From assembly GCF_000832985.1 (NCBI RefSeq), contig NZ_CP009920.1:1302001-1366000 (forward strand): a stretch of DNA of 64,000 bases, read 5' to 3'. The notes under the pieces are model-generated. The model searched no databases. It had not been told where the DNA came from and was given only the letters and a program-made list of their open reading frames with translations. This DNA is from Priestia megaterium NBRC 15308 = ATCC 14581 (GTDB lineage Bacteria; Bacillota; Bacilli; Bacillales; Bacillaceae_H). Position 1 is the first letter of the stretch; each line of letters starts with the position of its first letter. Both the position numbers and the translations under genes were made by a program. Below are positions 41,251-49,073 of the stretch, piece by piece.

Positions 41251-41264
41251 TGTGAATCCCCCTT

Positions 41265-42173
41265 TTATCTATATAAAAGCGACTGCAAATCTTCATTTTC
41301 TTGCTGAGCTAAATAGCTTCGTATCTTTTCATCCGGCATATAAATGGGAAATGCCATCTTTTCAATCCGACTACTTACACGACCTTCTTTGTATTTGATG
41401 TCCAGATCATCAATTGAAAGATTAGACGTAAACAAAGTTACTTTTTTGTTGCTTAAGCGATAATCCATAATTCCGGAAAACTTCTCTTCTACGAAGCTTG
41501 TTACTTTTTCAACCCCAATATCATCTAAAGCCAAAATATCTACGTTTTTAATGGTTTCGATTAAGTCAGATGTCTTAACTTTGCTGTCATCGCTGAAAGT
41601 CTTTTTGATATCATCAAGTAAATCAATTGTTGGAGAGAATAATATACTTAATGGTTCACCAGGTTTGTCATAGACTGCTGTTAAAGCATTTACAATACTA
41701 GCCATTAGTCTTGTTTTACCTGAACCTTTTGTTTCACTGTATAGATACAATCCTTTTCCTTGTTCTTGCATTTGGTTAAAGTTTTGGACAAAATTAGCTG
41801 ATGCTCGCTTCGCAATGGCTGCACGTTCTTTTCCCTGTTGCTTTTTGTATAAGTTAATGTCAAAGGATGAAATAGTAGCTTGTACAAACTCTTCAGGAAT
41901 ACGAGCTTTTAACAGCTTCTTCTTCACAGCTTTATCCGATCGGCAAGGACAAGGATTCATGAATTCCCTACTTTCTTTCCAATCCTTTACCAAATACTGA
42001 CCTGTCCCATCGCATTTTTGATACGGGCATTCCTCAGAAATCGACGTAAGTATCTCGTATCTCCCCTGTGACAAGTCCTTTTTCTTGTGCGATTCTCTCA
42101 AGGCGTTGAGTCTCTTCTGAAATTCCGGACGCTCCTTGGCTAGTGTTTGTAATGACTTCTTTAGGCTTATCAT
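41265..42173 (-). CDS. DnaC/DnaI-like helicase loader ATPase
   Basis: 302 residues from ATG 42173 (GGAGGGAGAAAA upstream). An N-terminal zinc region (ECPYQKCDGTGQY... NPCPCRSDK) precedes the AAA+ core: Walker A SETKGSGKTRL near 165, Walker B VDILALDDIG near 228, sensor KVTLFTSNLSID near 260. It loads the host or phage DnaB-type helicase at the phage origin. The gene overlaps the dnaD-like gene by 140 nt. Confidence 0.88.
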   Translation of the reverse strand: MISLKKSLQTLAKERPEFQKRLNALRESHKKKDLSQGRYEILTSISEECPYQKCDGTGQYLVKDWKESREFMNPCPCRSDKAVKKKLLKARIPEEFVQATISSFDINLYKKQQGKERAAIAKRASANFVQNFNQMQEQGKGLYLYSETKGSGKTRLMASIVNALTAVYDKPGEPLSILFSPTIDLLDDIKKTFSDDSKVKTSDLIETIKNVDILALDDIGVEKVTSFVEEKFSGIMDYRLSNKKVTLFTSNLSIDDLDIKYKEGRVSSRIEKMAFPIYMPDEKIRSYLAQQENEDLQSLLYR

Positions 42174-42789
42174 TTTTCTCCCTCCTTGATTGATTCTGCA
42201 AATTCCTTGCATCTTCTAAGGTGCGAACACCCTTATTGTGCCAATCTACTAATATAGGTTGGACGTAACCCCAGAAGGCTTTTTTCTTTCTAATGGCTAG
42301 TTTCATAGCTGCTATCACAACATCTTCATTTCCATTAAAATCATCTACCCAGTTGCCAATATCCTGGGCCATTTTGGGTGATAAAGATCCACCAAAGGTT
42401 GTTTCAAAAAAAGTAAATACGTTATTCTTTTCCATCGTTGGTTGCTGCGGCTTTTCAGGAGCCTCATTTTTAGATTTTTGATAGCTTGCTAGGTTTTGAT
42501 ATTCATCGTAGTTTAAAACGGTAATAAGGATACCTTTGTTCTTCGGTAAGGTTTCTTTTAAGATATAGAAATCTTTTTCTAATCTTTTAATTGATTCTTT
42601 AATAACATCCCTGTTGACCTTAAGTTCTTGAGCTAGTTGTGTGATAGTTATTTTTAGTTGTCCACGTTGTAAATAACTATCTGAAGCAAAGTTTGCTTCT
42701 TCTAAGAAAACGCTATATAAAGCCTTGTCAAATCTATTTTTAAAAGCTAGCCGGGGCTGGATGACAAACCCCGTTGTTACTTGACTCAT
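42034..42789 (-). CDS. DnaD-domain replication initiation protein
   Basis: 251 residues. N-terminal winged helix (LKITITQLAQELKVNRDVIKESIKRLEKDF) and a DnaD domain (FFETTFGGSLSPKMAQDIGNW, KKKAFWGYVQPILVDWHNKG). With the adjacent DnaC-like protein it forms a phage replication initiation pair. A phage origin is often inside such genes; no iterons were noticed here. Confidence 0.85.
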   Translation of the reverse strand: MSQVTTGFVIQPRLAFKNRFDKALYSVFLEEANFASDSYLQRGQLKITITQLAQELKVNRDVIKESIKRLEKDFYILKETLPKNKGILITVLNYDEYQNLASYQKSKNEAPEKPQQPTMEKNNVFTFFETTFGGSLSPKMAQDIGNWVDDFNGNEDVVIAAMKLAIRKKKAFWGYVQPILVDWHNKGVRTLEDARNLQNQSRREKNDKPKEVITNTSQGASGISEETQRLERIAQEKGLVTGEIRDTYVDF

Positions 42790-42813
42790 GCCCCGTATTC
42801 ACTCCTTTAGGTG

Positions 42814-42969
42814 TTATTTCTTAACGCAGATTACATAGTATTTTTCAATTCGGACCATTTTCAGATCCGGATGGTATAGATTAAGAAAGCCTTGAATATA
42901 ACCTTCATATTGCTCTTTGCTTTTTGCTAAAAATTTATAACAGTGAGGAAATGCTATACGTTCTTCCAT
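42814..42969 (-). CDS. Small unknown protein, 51 residues
   Basis: ATG 42969 after GGGTGAT. MEERIAFPHCYKFLAKSKEQ and YHPDLKMVRIEKYYVICVKK. Mixed alpha/beta, no known domain. Placed between the exonuclease and dnaD-like genes. Confidence 0.6.
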   Translation of the reverse strand: MEERIAFPHCYKFLAKSKEQYEGYIQGFLNLYHPDLKMVRIEKYYVICVKK

Positions 42970-42973
42970 ATAA

Positions 42974-43777
42974 TCACCCAATCAACTCAGCAAAGTGGAT
43001 AATTGAATCTAATTTCTTTGTTGCTCTACAATACTTACACTTACCACAGCTTTTGGGCTTTTCCCCACCATGCTTTACTTGAAGAATACGGTCTAGATTT
43101 TTCTCGACTTCCTCAAGTTCAACTTGCATGATACCCTCGTCCATGTTGATGACTGCTTTATCAGGTGGATCTTCCTTAGATATGCCAACGATTAAAGGCT
43201 CTAACCAATCCTGGCGACCTGTAAAACGCTTTTCGATTTCAGCATACAAAGCCATTTGAGTGATATAGCCGTATGCTTCTACAAAAGAGCAATATCCTAA
43301 TTCAGAGTGCCAAACTTTTTCTCTAAGGGAACGAGCTGTTTTTAAATCTGCAAATCTCCCTGCTTCTGGATTGTAGACGTCTAACTTACCTTTCCAAGGA
43401 ACTCCGAAAAGTTCAGCCGTAATAATGACTTCTTTTTCTCCCTGGAGAATGAACATACATAAATCATCACTTTTCAAAGCCTTAATCATGTTATCTGCTT
43501 GTTTATATTGGGCATACAACTCACCTTTTCGATTAAAAAGAGAGGGTGTATTCTTTATAAATTCTTCAAAAGCCGTTTCACCTTCAAGCCAGGCATGTAC
43601 ATATTGACCGAAGAGAAGGGCCTCTGAAGAAGGCTCTTCCCATATTCCATTCAATTCGGCCATTGTTGCTGCTTCACAAGTAAGAAACTTTTTATACTGT
43701 GAATTAGACATATACTGCTTGTCTATTTCGCGACTATAATAGTTCTGGCTGTTCAAAGATAGAAGGTTTTTTATCAT
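42974..43777 (-). CDS. RecE-like PD-(D/E)XK exonuclease (YqaJ/lambda-exo role)
   Basis: 267 residues from ATG 43777 (GAGGGTG upstream). MSNSQYKKFLTCEAATMAEL and ALLFGQYVHAWLEG open the domain; GVPWKGKLDVYNPEAG with FADLKTA gives the D...DxK active site near 135-150. A C-terminal CGKCKYCR cysteine cluster suggests an iron-sulfur or zinc site. It resects DNA ends for the annealing protein encoded next to it. Confidence 0.82.
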   Translation of the reverse strand: MIKNLLSLNSQNYYSREIDKQYMSNSQYKKFLTCEAATMAELNGIWEEPSSEALLFGQYVHAWLEGETAFEEFIKNTPSLFNRKGELYAQYKQADNMIKALKSDDLCMFILQGEKEVIITAELFGVPWKGKLDVYNPEAGRFADLKTARSLREKVWHSELGYCSFVEAYGYITQMALYAEIEKRFTGRQDWLEPLIVGISKEDPPDKAVINMDEGIMQVELEEVEKNLDRILQVKHGGEKPKSCGKCKYCRATKKLDSIIHFAELIG

Positions 43778-44669
43778 TAGGATCACCCTCTTTCTTATCA
43801 TCTTTTACCTCTGCTTTTTGAGCAGGCTGTTCTGTCGATTCCATTTGTTGTTTTTTAAATTCTTCTTCAGCCTTTGATTTAGTAGGAGTACTTGTTTTTA
43901 AATCAAAGTAATCTTCTTTTTTAGCCATTCCATCTCGTAGAGAAGTATAAATACGACCAACTTTCAGATAATCATGTTCTGTAAATGCATCAGCATTGCT
44001 ACCGATATATTTTTCAATCATTTCTTTGGTAACACCAAAATCTTTTTTAAAAAGGCTGAAGGCATTTCTTAACCGATCTTCCAATGGCTCTTTGTGTCCA
44101 CTGATAAGCGTTTTCTGGCACATATCAACAGCTACATCCACGATGTCGCCTGGAATAACTCCAAGGATGCAAGCGCGTAAACGACGAGCCCCCTGATTAG
44201 CAACTAACTCATAAATGTCACGAGGATCTGTTAGCTTATTAATACTTCCTCGTGCTTTACGTTCGTGTTTTACTGTAAACACTTTTGTTTGACGTGTATT
44301 TGTTTCAAGGTCCCACGCATAAGCCATAACAGAGGATTCACCGTTCTTCTGCTCAAGCTCCATGATTCCGTAATCAATATTTCCCCAGTTCTGAGCTAAA
44401 GCTTCAGCCAATCGGATAGAAGGACCAGAAACCTTAGAACCACCTCTTGGGTACTCGTAAACTGCACTTTCAGCAAGAAGCTTTCGACCACAAGCTGTTT
44501 TAATTCGTTCAAAAGCTTGATATGTGTCACGAGGGAACTTTTTAGCAATTACCATAGCTGCCTGAACTTCTTGGGCTTGGCGGCTTACCATTGCCTCCGT
44601 TGTAACACTTGTTTCTTTAGGAGCTTGTACGTAATCTGAATAATCGTTAACCGTTGATAATCCGTTCAT
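43734..44669 (-). CDS. Probable single-strand annealing recombinase partner
   Basis: 311 residues. AFERIKTACGRKLLAESAVYEYP, SGPSIRLAEALAQNWGNIDYG and LVANQGARRLRACILGVIPGDIVD are conserved in phage proteins encoded next to RecE-type nucleases. The C-terminal 60 residues are charged and disordered. The place beside the exonuclease suggests a RecT/Erf-like annealing role; exact family is uncertain because RecT signature residues were not confirmed. Confidence 0.65.
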   Translation of the reverse strand: MNGLSTVNDYSDYVQAPKETSVTTEAMVSRQAQEVQAAMVIAKKFPRDTYQAFERIKTACGRKLLAESAVYEYPRGGSKVSGPSIRLAEALAQNWGNIDYGIMELEQKNGESSVMAYAWDLETNTRQTKVFTVKHERKARGSINKLTDPRDIYELVANQGARRLRACILGVIPGDIVDVAVDMCQKTLISGHKEPLEDRLRNAFSLFKKDFGVTKEMIEKYIGSNADAFTEHDYLKVGRIYTSLRDGMAKKEDYFDLKTSTPTKSKAEEEFKKQQMESTEQPAQKAEVKDDKKEGDPNDKKPSIFEQPELL

Positions 44670-44743
44670 GAATGTTTCCTCCTTGTGTTTTATGAAGTTT
44701 TTTTATAAAATGTAAGTAATTCAATTTCACAAACATTTCACCT

Positions 44744-44771
44744 GAAGTCTGCACCTACCCGTGCAGGCTTC
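44744..44771 (+). terminator. Plus-strand terminator-like hairpin
   Basis: GAAGTCTGCAC and GTGCAGGCTTC with loop CTACCC, then TTTATT. It lies directly at the stop codon (44773) of the minus-strand yqaI-like gene. Function unclear; a weak plus-strand promoter (TTGTGT-17-TAAAAT) lies upstream. Confidence 0.5.
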
Positions 44772-44772
44772 T

Positions 44773-45000
44773 TTATTCTGCTGTAGTAAATTTGAAGCCG
44801 TACTCTTCTTCCAAGTACTTTTCTAAATCTTCTTTCAAGACCACTTCACCGGTGTTATCATCTGTTACAATTTCATCACCGATAAGAATTTCAGTTCCAA
44901 AATAATCAACTCCAGCATGTTCAGATTGAGCTATCATATTTGCATAGCCTGTACGATTTACTTGAGTGATTTCAGGATGTTCTACATGCATGTTATTCAC
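44773..45000 (-). CDS. YqaI-like phage protein
   Basis: 75 residues. VDYFGTEILIGDEIV and GEVVLKEDLEKYLEEEYGFKF resemble YqaI of the B. subtilis skin element, which also lies before the YqaJ/YqaK recombination genes. Function unknown. Confidence 0.7.
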   Translation of the reverse strand: MNNMHVEHPEITQVNRTGYANMIAQSEHAGVDYFGTEILIGDEIVTDDNTGEVVLKEDLEKYLEEEYGFKFTTAE

Positions 45001-45079
45001 CTACTTTCTGATGCACCTTTGCACCGTATTACCAATGAATAGCTAGATAACTAGATTCATAAGCACTACGGCAAAAAGG

Positions 45080-45176
45080 TTGGAAACCTTCATGCCCTGT
45101 GATATACTATTTATAGATCTTTGGTTGTTCTAACAGACGGACAGTTTGCTATCCTAATTAGCTAACTGTCTTTTTA
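45080..45176 (+). ncRNA. Candidate short plus-strand RNA with promoter and terminator
   Basis: TTGGAA (45080-45085), 17-bp spacer, TATACT (45103-45108), expected start near 45115. About 25 bases later a 12-bp hairpin with one mismatch (GACAGTTTGCTA / TAGCTAACTGTC, 45140-45170) and TTTTTATTT. The RNA would be about 60 nt and overlap in antisense the last codons of the gene 45158-45295. Confidence 0.6.
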
Positions 45177-45295
45177 TTTGCCCACATATTTTGCCGAATC
45201 TTACGTTCGATATCTAACAACAAAACTGGTCTACCCTTCAAATTTTTACACCACTTGCTAACTTCACTGGCTTTCATCATTGGCATCTTATACAT
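45158..45295 (-). CDS. Small basic protein, 45 residues
   Basis: ATG 45295 after AGGAGGCG. MYKMPMMKASEVSKWCKNLK and RPVLLLDIERKIRQ. Helical and basic. Its 3' end lies inside the terminator of the plus-strand RNA candidate. Function unknown. Confidence 0.6.
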   Translation of the reverse strand: MYKMPMMKASEVSKWCKNLKGRPVLLLDIERKIRQNMWANKKTVS

Positions 45296-45551
45296 AACTT
45301 GTCGCCTCCTTTTGTTTGAGGTAACGCGGCACGATATCAACATCAAAGCCTTTACTTTTCATATCCACTATAATTCGTTCAACACGGCTTAAGGATTGCT
45401 TTTGGATTTCCCTAGCTGCAAGTACTGTGTTAAATGCTTCTTCTTGCAACTCTTCCATATCGGCATTTAAATCAATAGATTCAATGACTGCCCATCCGGA
45501 TTCTTCTAACTCTCTTGCTCGTTCACAGATATTTAAAGCTTGTGCATTCAT
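45288..45551 (-). CDS. Unknown helical protein, 87 residues
   Basis: LNICERARELEESGWAVIES and SRVERIIVDMKSKGFDVDIV. Mostly helical and acidic. It overlaps the next gene by 8 nt and abuts the HTH gene stop. No domain recognised. Confidence 0.6.
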   Translation of the reverse strand: MNAQALNICERARELEESGWAVIESIDLNADMEELQEEAFNTVLAAREIQKQSLSRVERIIVDMKSKGFDVDIVPRYLKQKEATSYV

Positions 45552-46070
45552 CTAATTCATCCCCTTACTGACATATCCGTTAGAAACTAATTTACTAGTA
45601 TGCTCATCCCACAATTCATTCCAGCTGTATCCGTATTCTTCGCAACTAACAGCAACAAGATGACTAGCAGCTACAATTACGTCTATCGCTTCAAGAAGAG
45701 ACTTTTTCAAATCCTGCAATTCGTAGGCTGCCAATAATTTCGGATGCTTTACAAAAGGAGCATTTTTAATTGAGGTAACAGCCTCATCCAACTCCTCCAA
45801 CGTTTTAAGGACAACACTACTTCGGTTAAGCTCTGCAAACTCTCCATCTAATTTCCGGACCCAGGCACCACCCGTATACTTATTAGCGATATTAATTGCG
45901 AACCAAGGATCGTCGTACTTTTCCATCACCCTTTGTGCTATATCCACCGGAAGCTTAGTGCGTTCTGTTTCATAAGCCGAAACTGCTTCCCTAGAAAGAT
46001 TAAGTTCCAACGCTAGTTGTTGCTGTGAATCAGGCTTCCTTAGCTCTTTCAAATGTTTACCAATATTCAT
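45552..46070 (-). CDS. XRE HTH protein with C-terminal helical domain
   Basis: 172 residues from ATG 46070 (GGAGATGTACAA upstream). HTH: QQLALELNLSREAVSAYETER near 20-40. C-terminus VLKTLEELDEAVTSIKN and LQDLKKSLLEAIDVIVAASH is helical and resembles accessory regulators of phage early operons. It could modulate the Cro/CI switch. Confidence 0.75.
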   Translation of the reverse strand: MNIGKHLKELRKPDSQQQLALELNLSREAVSAYETERTKLPVDIAQRVMEKYDDPWFAINIANKYTGGAWVRKLDGEFAELNRSSVVLKTLEELDEAVTSIKNAPFVKHPKLLAAYELQDLKKSLLEAIDVIVAASHLVAVSCEEYGYSWNELWDEHTSKLVSNGYVSKGMN

Positions 46071-46142
46071 TTGTACATCTCCACTCTTTACCATTATTTA
46101 GTTTTATTTGATTTAAAATGAAATTAATAAGATAACTGATTG

Positions 46143-46298
46143 CTAGAGAACCTCCGATTTTTCTTTCTGAGCCTTTTCAGCCTCAGCTCTTTCTTTTTCT
46201 CGAGCAGCCATAATACGTGGGACAGAAGTTCTTGCGAAAAATTCAAGCATATTACGAACAGCTTCCTTAGAAGGTTGTTTCATTTCTGATGGTTTCAC
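46143..46298 (-). CDS. Small charged protein, 51 residues
   Basis: GTG 46298 after AGGGGG. MKPSEMKQPSKEAVRNMLEF and a Glu/Lys/Ala-rich helix (AAREKERAEAEKAQKEK). Unknown function; typical early phage gene. Confidence 0.6.
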   Translation of the reverse strand: MKPSEMKQPSKEAVRNMLEFFARTSVPRIMAAREKERAEAEKAQKEKSEVL

Positions 46299-46316
46299 CG
46301 GTTATTCCCCCTTTGA

Positions 46317-46499
46317 TTAGTCGTTCCATAACCGATACCACGTTGAACGTGATATCGAGTGACTGATGAAGTTTCGAATGCCACCTTTACGCTTAATTGA
46401 TTTGATTGATTCTCGAAGTAAATGAATACCTAACCCTAAAACGAATATGTTAAATATTGTGACTGCGAACCAGGTTTGAAACACTTTTGCCCAATCCAT
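46317..46499 (-). CDS. Small membrane protein, 60 residues
   Basis: ATG 46499 with AAGGAG upstream. One membrane helix (FQTWFAVTIFNIFVLGLGIHLL) followed by a basic tail (IKSIKRKGGIRNF). Expected cytoplasmic C-terminus. Function unknown. Confidence 0.6.
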   Translation of the reverse strand: MDWAKVFQTWFAVTIFNIFVLGLGIHLLRESIKSIKRKGGIRNFISHSISRSTWYRLWND

Positions 46500-46526
46500 A
46501 GGCAATCAGCTCCTTTTGAATATTTG

Positions 46527-46685
46527 TTAACCTAGCTGGTGTTTATCAATGATTTTTAATATCGCTGTAATAGCATCTTTTTTCTCATAACCCGGATCAG
46601 TTACTAAATTAAAAGCAATTGCTAGAAGATCCGTTTTCAGCTCCGAAAGGAAAAATGTTTCCGAAAGTTTTTCGATGTCTTTCAT
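46527..46685 (-). CDS. Small unknown protein, 52 residues
   Basis: ATG 46685 after AGGGGGGA. MKDIEKLSETFFLSELKTDL and AITAILKIIDKHQLG. Helical. First minus-strand gene left of the plus-strand baseplate-like gene. Confidence 0.6.
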   Translation of the reverse strand: MKDIEKLSETFFLSELKTDLLAIAFNLVTDPGYEKKDAITAILKIIDKHQLG

Positions 46686-46746
46686 GATGAAAGTCCCCCC
46701 TACACCTCTCTATGTGGTAATATTTTCATAGATTGGAGGTGATTAT

Positions 46747-47214
46747 ATGAAATGGATTCCTGAACGCCCAATTCAATCTACCCTTGAACCTAGATTGAAT
46801 ATCAATAATCAAAAATCAGATCTGGCATTAGACTTTGGTGAAGACGGTGCTGATCTTTTAGTTGAAAATGGCGATCTTAAAATGGTTTCTGGTAAAGATG
46901 CTTTTATCCAACAAGTTAAAACTGTTTTATTAACTACCAGAACCGAGTTTTTCACTTTTGGCTTAAAACATTTACTGCCAAGATCTTCAGAACAAAATCA
47001 ATTTAATGAGGAATGCCTACTGTTAGCTGAAAGCCTTGTTTCTGACCAAGATTCAGAATCTACGCCTAGTGATCCTAGTGGATTGGGCTATACGCTAGAA
47101 ACTATTGAATCTATCGAATACACGGATTCTAAACTTAAGATAACTATGACTGTAACGGGATTAGACGAAAAGCTTACTATTGATGTCTACGCCCCTCTTG
47201 CAAACCGAGCGTAA
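46747..47214 (+). CDS. XkdS/gp25-like protein encoded in the immunity region
   Basis: 155 residues after GGAGGTG. LLVENGDLKMVSGKDAFIQQ, RTEFFTFGLKHLL and LKITMTVTGLDEKLTIDV line up with the prophage's own XkdS-like wedge protein (16227-16580: MISGDEELIQ, KGEFFLDPDYGL, LKISLTIQKQDETELTID). It has about 25 extra N-terminal and 15 extra internal residues. It lies alone on the plus strand inside the leftward early operon, far from tail genes. It may be a co-opted structural domain with a new role. Confidence 0.75.
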   Translation: MKWIPERPIQSTLEPRLNINNQKSDLALDFGEDGADLLVENGDLKMVSGKDAFIQQVKTVLLTTRTEFFTFGLKHLLPRSSEQNQFNEECLLLAESLVSDQDSESTPSDPSGLGYTLETIESIEYTDSKLKITMTVTGLDEKLTIDVYAPLANRA

Positions 47215-47401
47215 TAACTTTCGCAATAGTGTAGATTACTGAATCTTTCTTTTTATCGAAAGTATCAGGGAAAAAAGAGAGAATTTTTTCTAGTGATATG
47301 TCTGAATTGTTGAGAGCCGCCGTTGCCGCGGTGGCTTTCTCTTCAAGTTGGGTAACACGATTTTCAAGCTCAATTACTTTTTGTTCTAAGTTCACTTTCA
47401 T
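47177..47401 (-). CDS. Coiled-coil protein, 74 residues
   Basis: Starts after AGGAGGCG. MKVNLEQKVIELENRVTQLE is a clear coiled coil; the C-terminus contains ILSFFPDTFDKKKDSVIYTI. It converges with and overlaps the plus-strand XkdS-like gene by 38 nt. Follows cro by 6 nt. Function unknown. Confidence 0.65.
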   Translation of the reverse strand: MKVNLEQKVIELENRVTQLEEKATAATAALNNSDISLEKILSFFPDTFDKKKDSVIYTIAKVITLGLQEGRRHQ

Positions 47402-47407
47402 CGCCTC

Positions 47408-47638
47408 CTAGGTTAGTGTTGATAAATTCTTCGATTCGTATATTTTATCTTCAAAAAAATTTTCAACTGGTTCATCTAATATTTCTGCGATTTGTTTAAT
47501 TAGTTCTACATAAATTTTGCGTCTTCCTAACTCATAGCTGTTGTAAGTTTGAGTTGGTATATCAAGCTTTTCGGCTACAGTAACTTGGGTAAGACCTTTA
47601 AGTTTTCGAATGTGTCTAACTCGCTCGTTAACTTTCAA
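47408..47638 (-). CDS. Cro-like HTH regulator
   Basis: 76 residues. HTH: LTQVTVAEKLDIPTQTYNSYE near 16-36. First gene of the leftward lytic operon, divergent from the repressor, and therefore the Cro role. Its 3' end contains a full copy of the operator-like element (47426-47442). Confidence 0.85.
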   Translation of the reverse strand: MKVNERVRHIRKLKGLTQVTVAEKLDIPTQTYNSYELGRRKIYVELIKQIAEILDEPVENFFEDKIYESKNLSTLT

Positions 47639-47800
47639 ATTAACACCTCCTTATATACGAATCGAAGAACTTGTAACTCAATAATAATTCTTCGATTCGT
47701 ATATGTCAACAAAAAAATATACTTTTTGAAGATTTTTTTTACTCAATTCGTATAATATTGTACAATTCGTATATATAAATATAAGTTTGGAGGGCTTCGT
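47639..47800. promoter_or_regulatory. CI/Cro operator-promoter region
   Basis: Repeated ATTCGTATA elements: TATACGAATCGAAGAA (47654-47669) is the inverse of TTCTTCGATTCGTATA (47688-47703), and ATTCGTATA recurs at 47746-47754 and 47765-47773. TATAAT at 47751-47756 overlaps the third and is the likely -10 of the repressor promoter. A fifth copy lies in the cro coding end. Confidence 0.75.
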
Positions 47801-48142
47801 ATGGCTCTTGGAGACAGAATGAGAAGCTTACGTGAGAGCAAAGAACTCACTCAAAAACAACTAGCAGACAAGCTAGGAATTCCTAATCAAAATGTCTCAA
47901 ATTACGAACGTGGGTTCAGACAACCTGATTATGATACATTGCAAAAAATCGCGAGTTTTTTCGAGGTATCTATTGACTATCTGATTACAGGTAATGAATA
48001 CCGTGTATCTAGCGATGAAATGTGGAAAGAACTCCTTGATCCTAAGACAGAGTTATTCTTTAAGGATTTAAAAAGTGCTCCTGAAGAAAAGATTGAAGAG
48101 TTAATTCGTTTTTGGGAATTCATTAACGAACGAGATAAATAA
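47801..48142 (+). CDS. CI-like phage repressor
   Basis: 113 residues. HTH_3: LTQKQLADKLGIPNQNVSNYERG near 17-39. The C-terminal region (IDYLITGNEYRV, EEKIEELIRFWEFI) lacks a peptidase domain, so induction probably uses the ImmA-like peptidase encoded downstream rather than self-cleavage. Divergent to cro. Confidence 0.88.
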   Translation: MALGDRMRSLRESKELTQKQLADKLGIPNQNVSNYERGFRQPDYDTLQKIASFFEVSIDYLITGNEYRVSSDEMWKELLDPKTELFFKDLKSAPEEKIEELIRFWEFINERDK

Positions 48143-48202
48143 TCCCCCTTCTTCTTCTAGTTATAATGTTGTTATTGTTGTTAATGATGTTATAAATAAA
48201 AG

Positions 48203-48367
48203 TTGGGGGTACCTTGGGGAAAGGTTGGGGAAACCTTGTGTGTACCTTGGGGAAACCTTAAAAACTACACCATTTGAGCCTTAGAGCCACAAGGGATTCA
48301 GAATCTTCCCTGTTGGGGAAACCTTAGGGATACCTTGGGGAAAGGTTGGGGGTACCTTGGGGGTATT
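48203..48367. repeat. Two arrays of five 11-bp repeats
   Basis: Contiguous units at 48203-48257 (TTGGGGGTACC, TTGGGGAAAGG, TTGGGGAAACC, TTGTGTGTACC, TTGGGGAAACC) and 48313-48367 (TTGGGGAAACC, TTAGGGATACC, TTGGGGAAAGG, TTGGGGGTACC, TTGGGGGTATT), 55 bp apart. They fill the 375-bp gene-free gap between cI and the ImmA-like gene. A helical-turn spacing suggests protein binding or an origin; no coding frame is evident. Confidence 0.85.
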
Positions 48368-48517
48368 TTAGGCACTTTACATCACTATAAATTCACGCGA
48401 CACGATTTAATACGTGTCTTTTATTTCACTTGTTAGTGGGAAATATTCCTTTATCTTTTAATTACAGGGATATACACAGGCACATTTTAATAGGCTATCG
48501 GTTTTGGAGGAGTACTA

Positions 48518-49009
48518 ATGACATATCACACATCTTTATTAGAGGACTGGATTGAACAACTTTATCAGCAGATTGGAATATATCATCCTGAACAACTTGA
48601 TTATCACATCATCGCCAAGAAACTAAACATAAAGTTAAAGTTCACAGATATGTCTAGCCGTCTTTTTAAAGGTTCTATCATCCTTGATAGTAGACTCACT
48701 CCAGAAGAGCAATTTGAAGATTTTGCTCATGAAGCATGTCATACTCTTAGACACGCGGGCAATCATATGATTATTAACGATCTTTTTCTGGATCTTCAAG
48801 AATTCCAAGCGAAACATTTCGTGTTTCACTTTTGTGTACCTACTTTTATGCTAAGAAATCTAAATTTTTATAAATCTCGTAAAGAAACGATCTACTTAAT
48901 TGCTAATACTTTTGGAGTTACTACCCAATTAGCAGAGAAGCGACTTGAGTTGTATGAAAATAAGATAAATTATCAAAAGTTATTAGATATTAATAAAGTC
49001 AGAGCTTAA
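48518..49009 (+). CDS. ImmA/IrrE-type metallopeptidase
   Basis: 163 residues after GGAGG. FAHEACHTLRHAG has the HExxH zinc site near residues 73-77. N-terminal helix-rich part and C-terminal AEKRLELYENK fit ImmA-like phage peptidases. ImmA cleaves the ImmR repressor of ICEBs1 on induction; this protein probably removes the CI-like repressor encoded just upstream. Confidence 0.87.
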   Translation: MTYHTSLLEDWIEQLYQQIGIYHPEQLDYHIIAKKLNIKLKFTDMSSRLFKGSIILDSRLTPEEQFEDFAHEACHTLRHAGNHMIINDLFLDLQEFQAKHFVFHFCVPTFMLRNLNFYKSRKETIYLIANTFGVTTQLAEKRLELYENKINYQKLLDINKVRA

Positions 49010-49073
49010 TGGTTTTGGTGTTAAAGGCTTTCGGCCTCTATACATAAATATTTTATAAAAGGGAGTAAGACGT

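Noticed and set aside
43734-44669. Firm RecT assignment
   Set aside because: Position next to the RecE-like nuclease supports an annealing role, but RecT signature residues were not confirmed by eye, so it was called only as probable.
48203-48367. CRISPR array
   Set aside because: Repeats are 11 bp and contiguous with no spacers; no cas genes.
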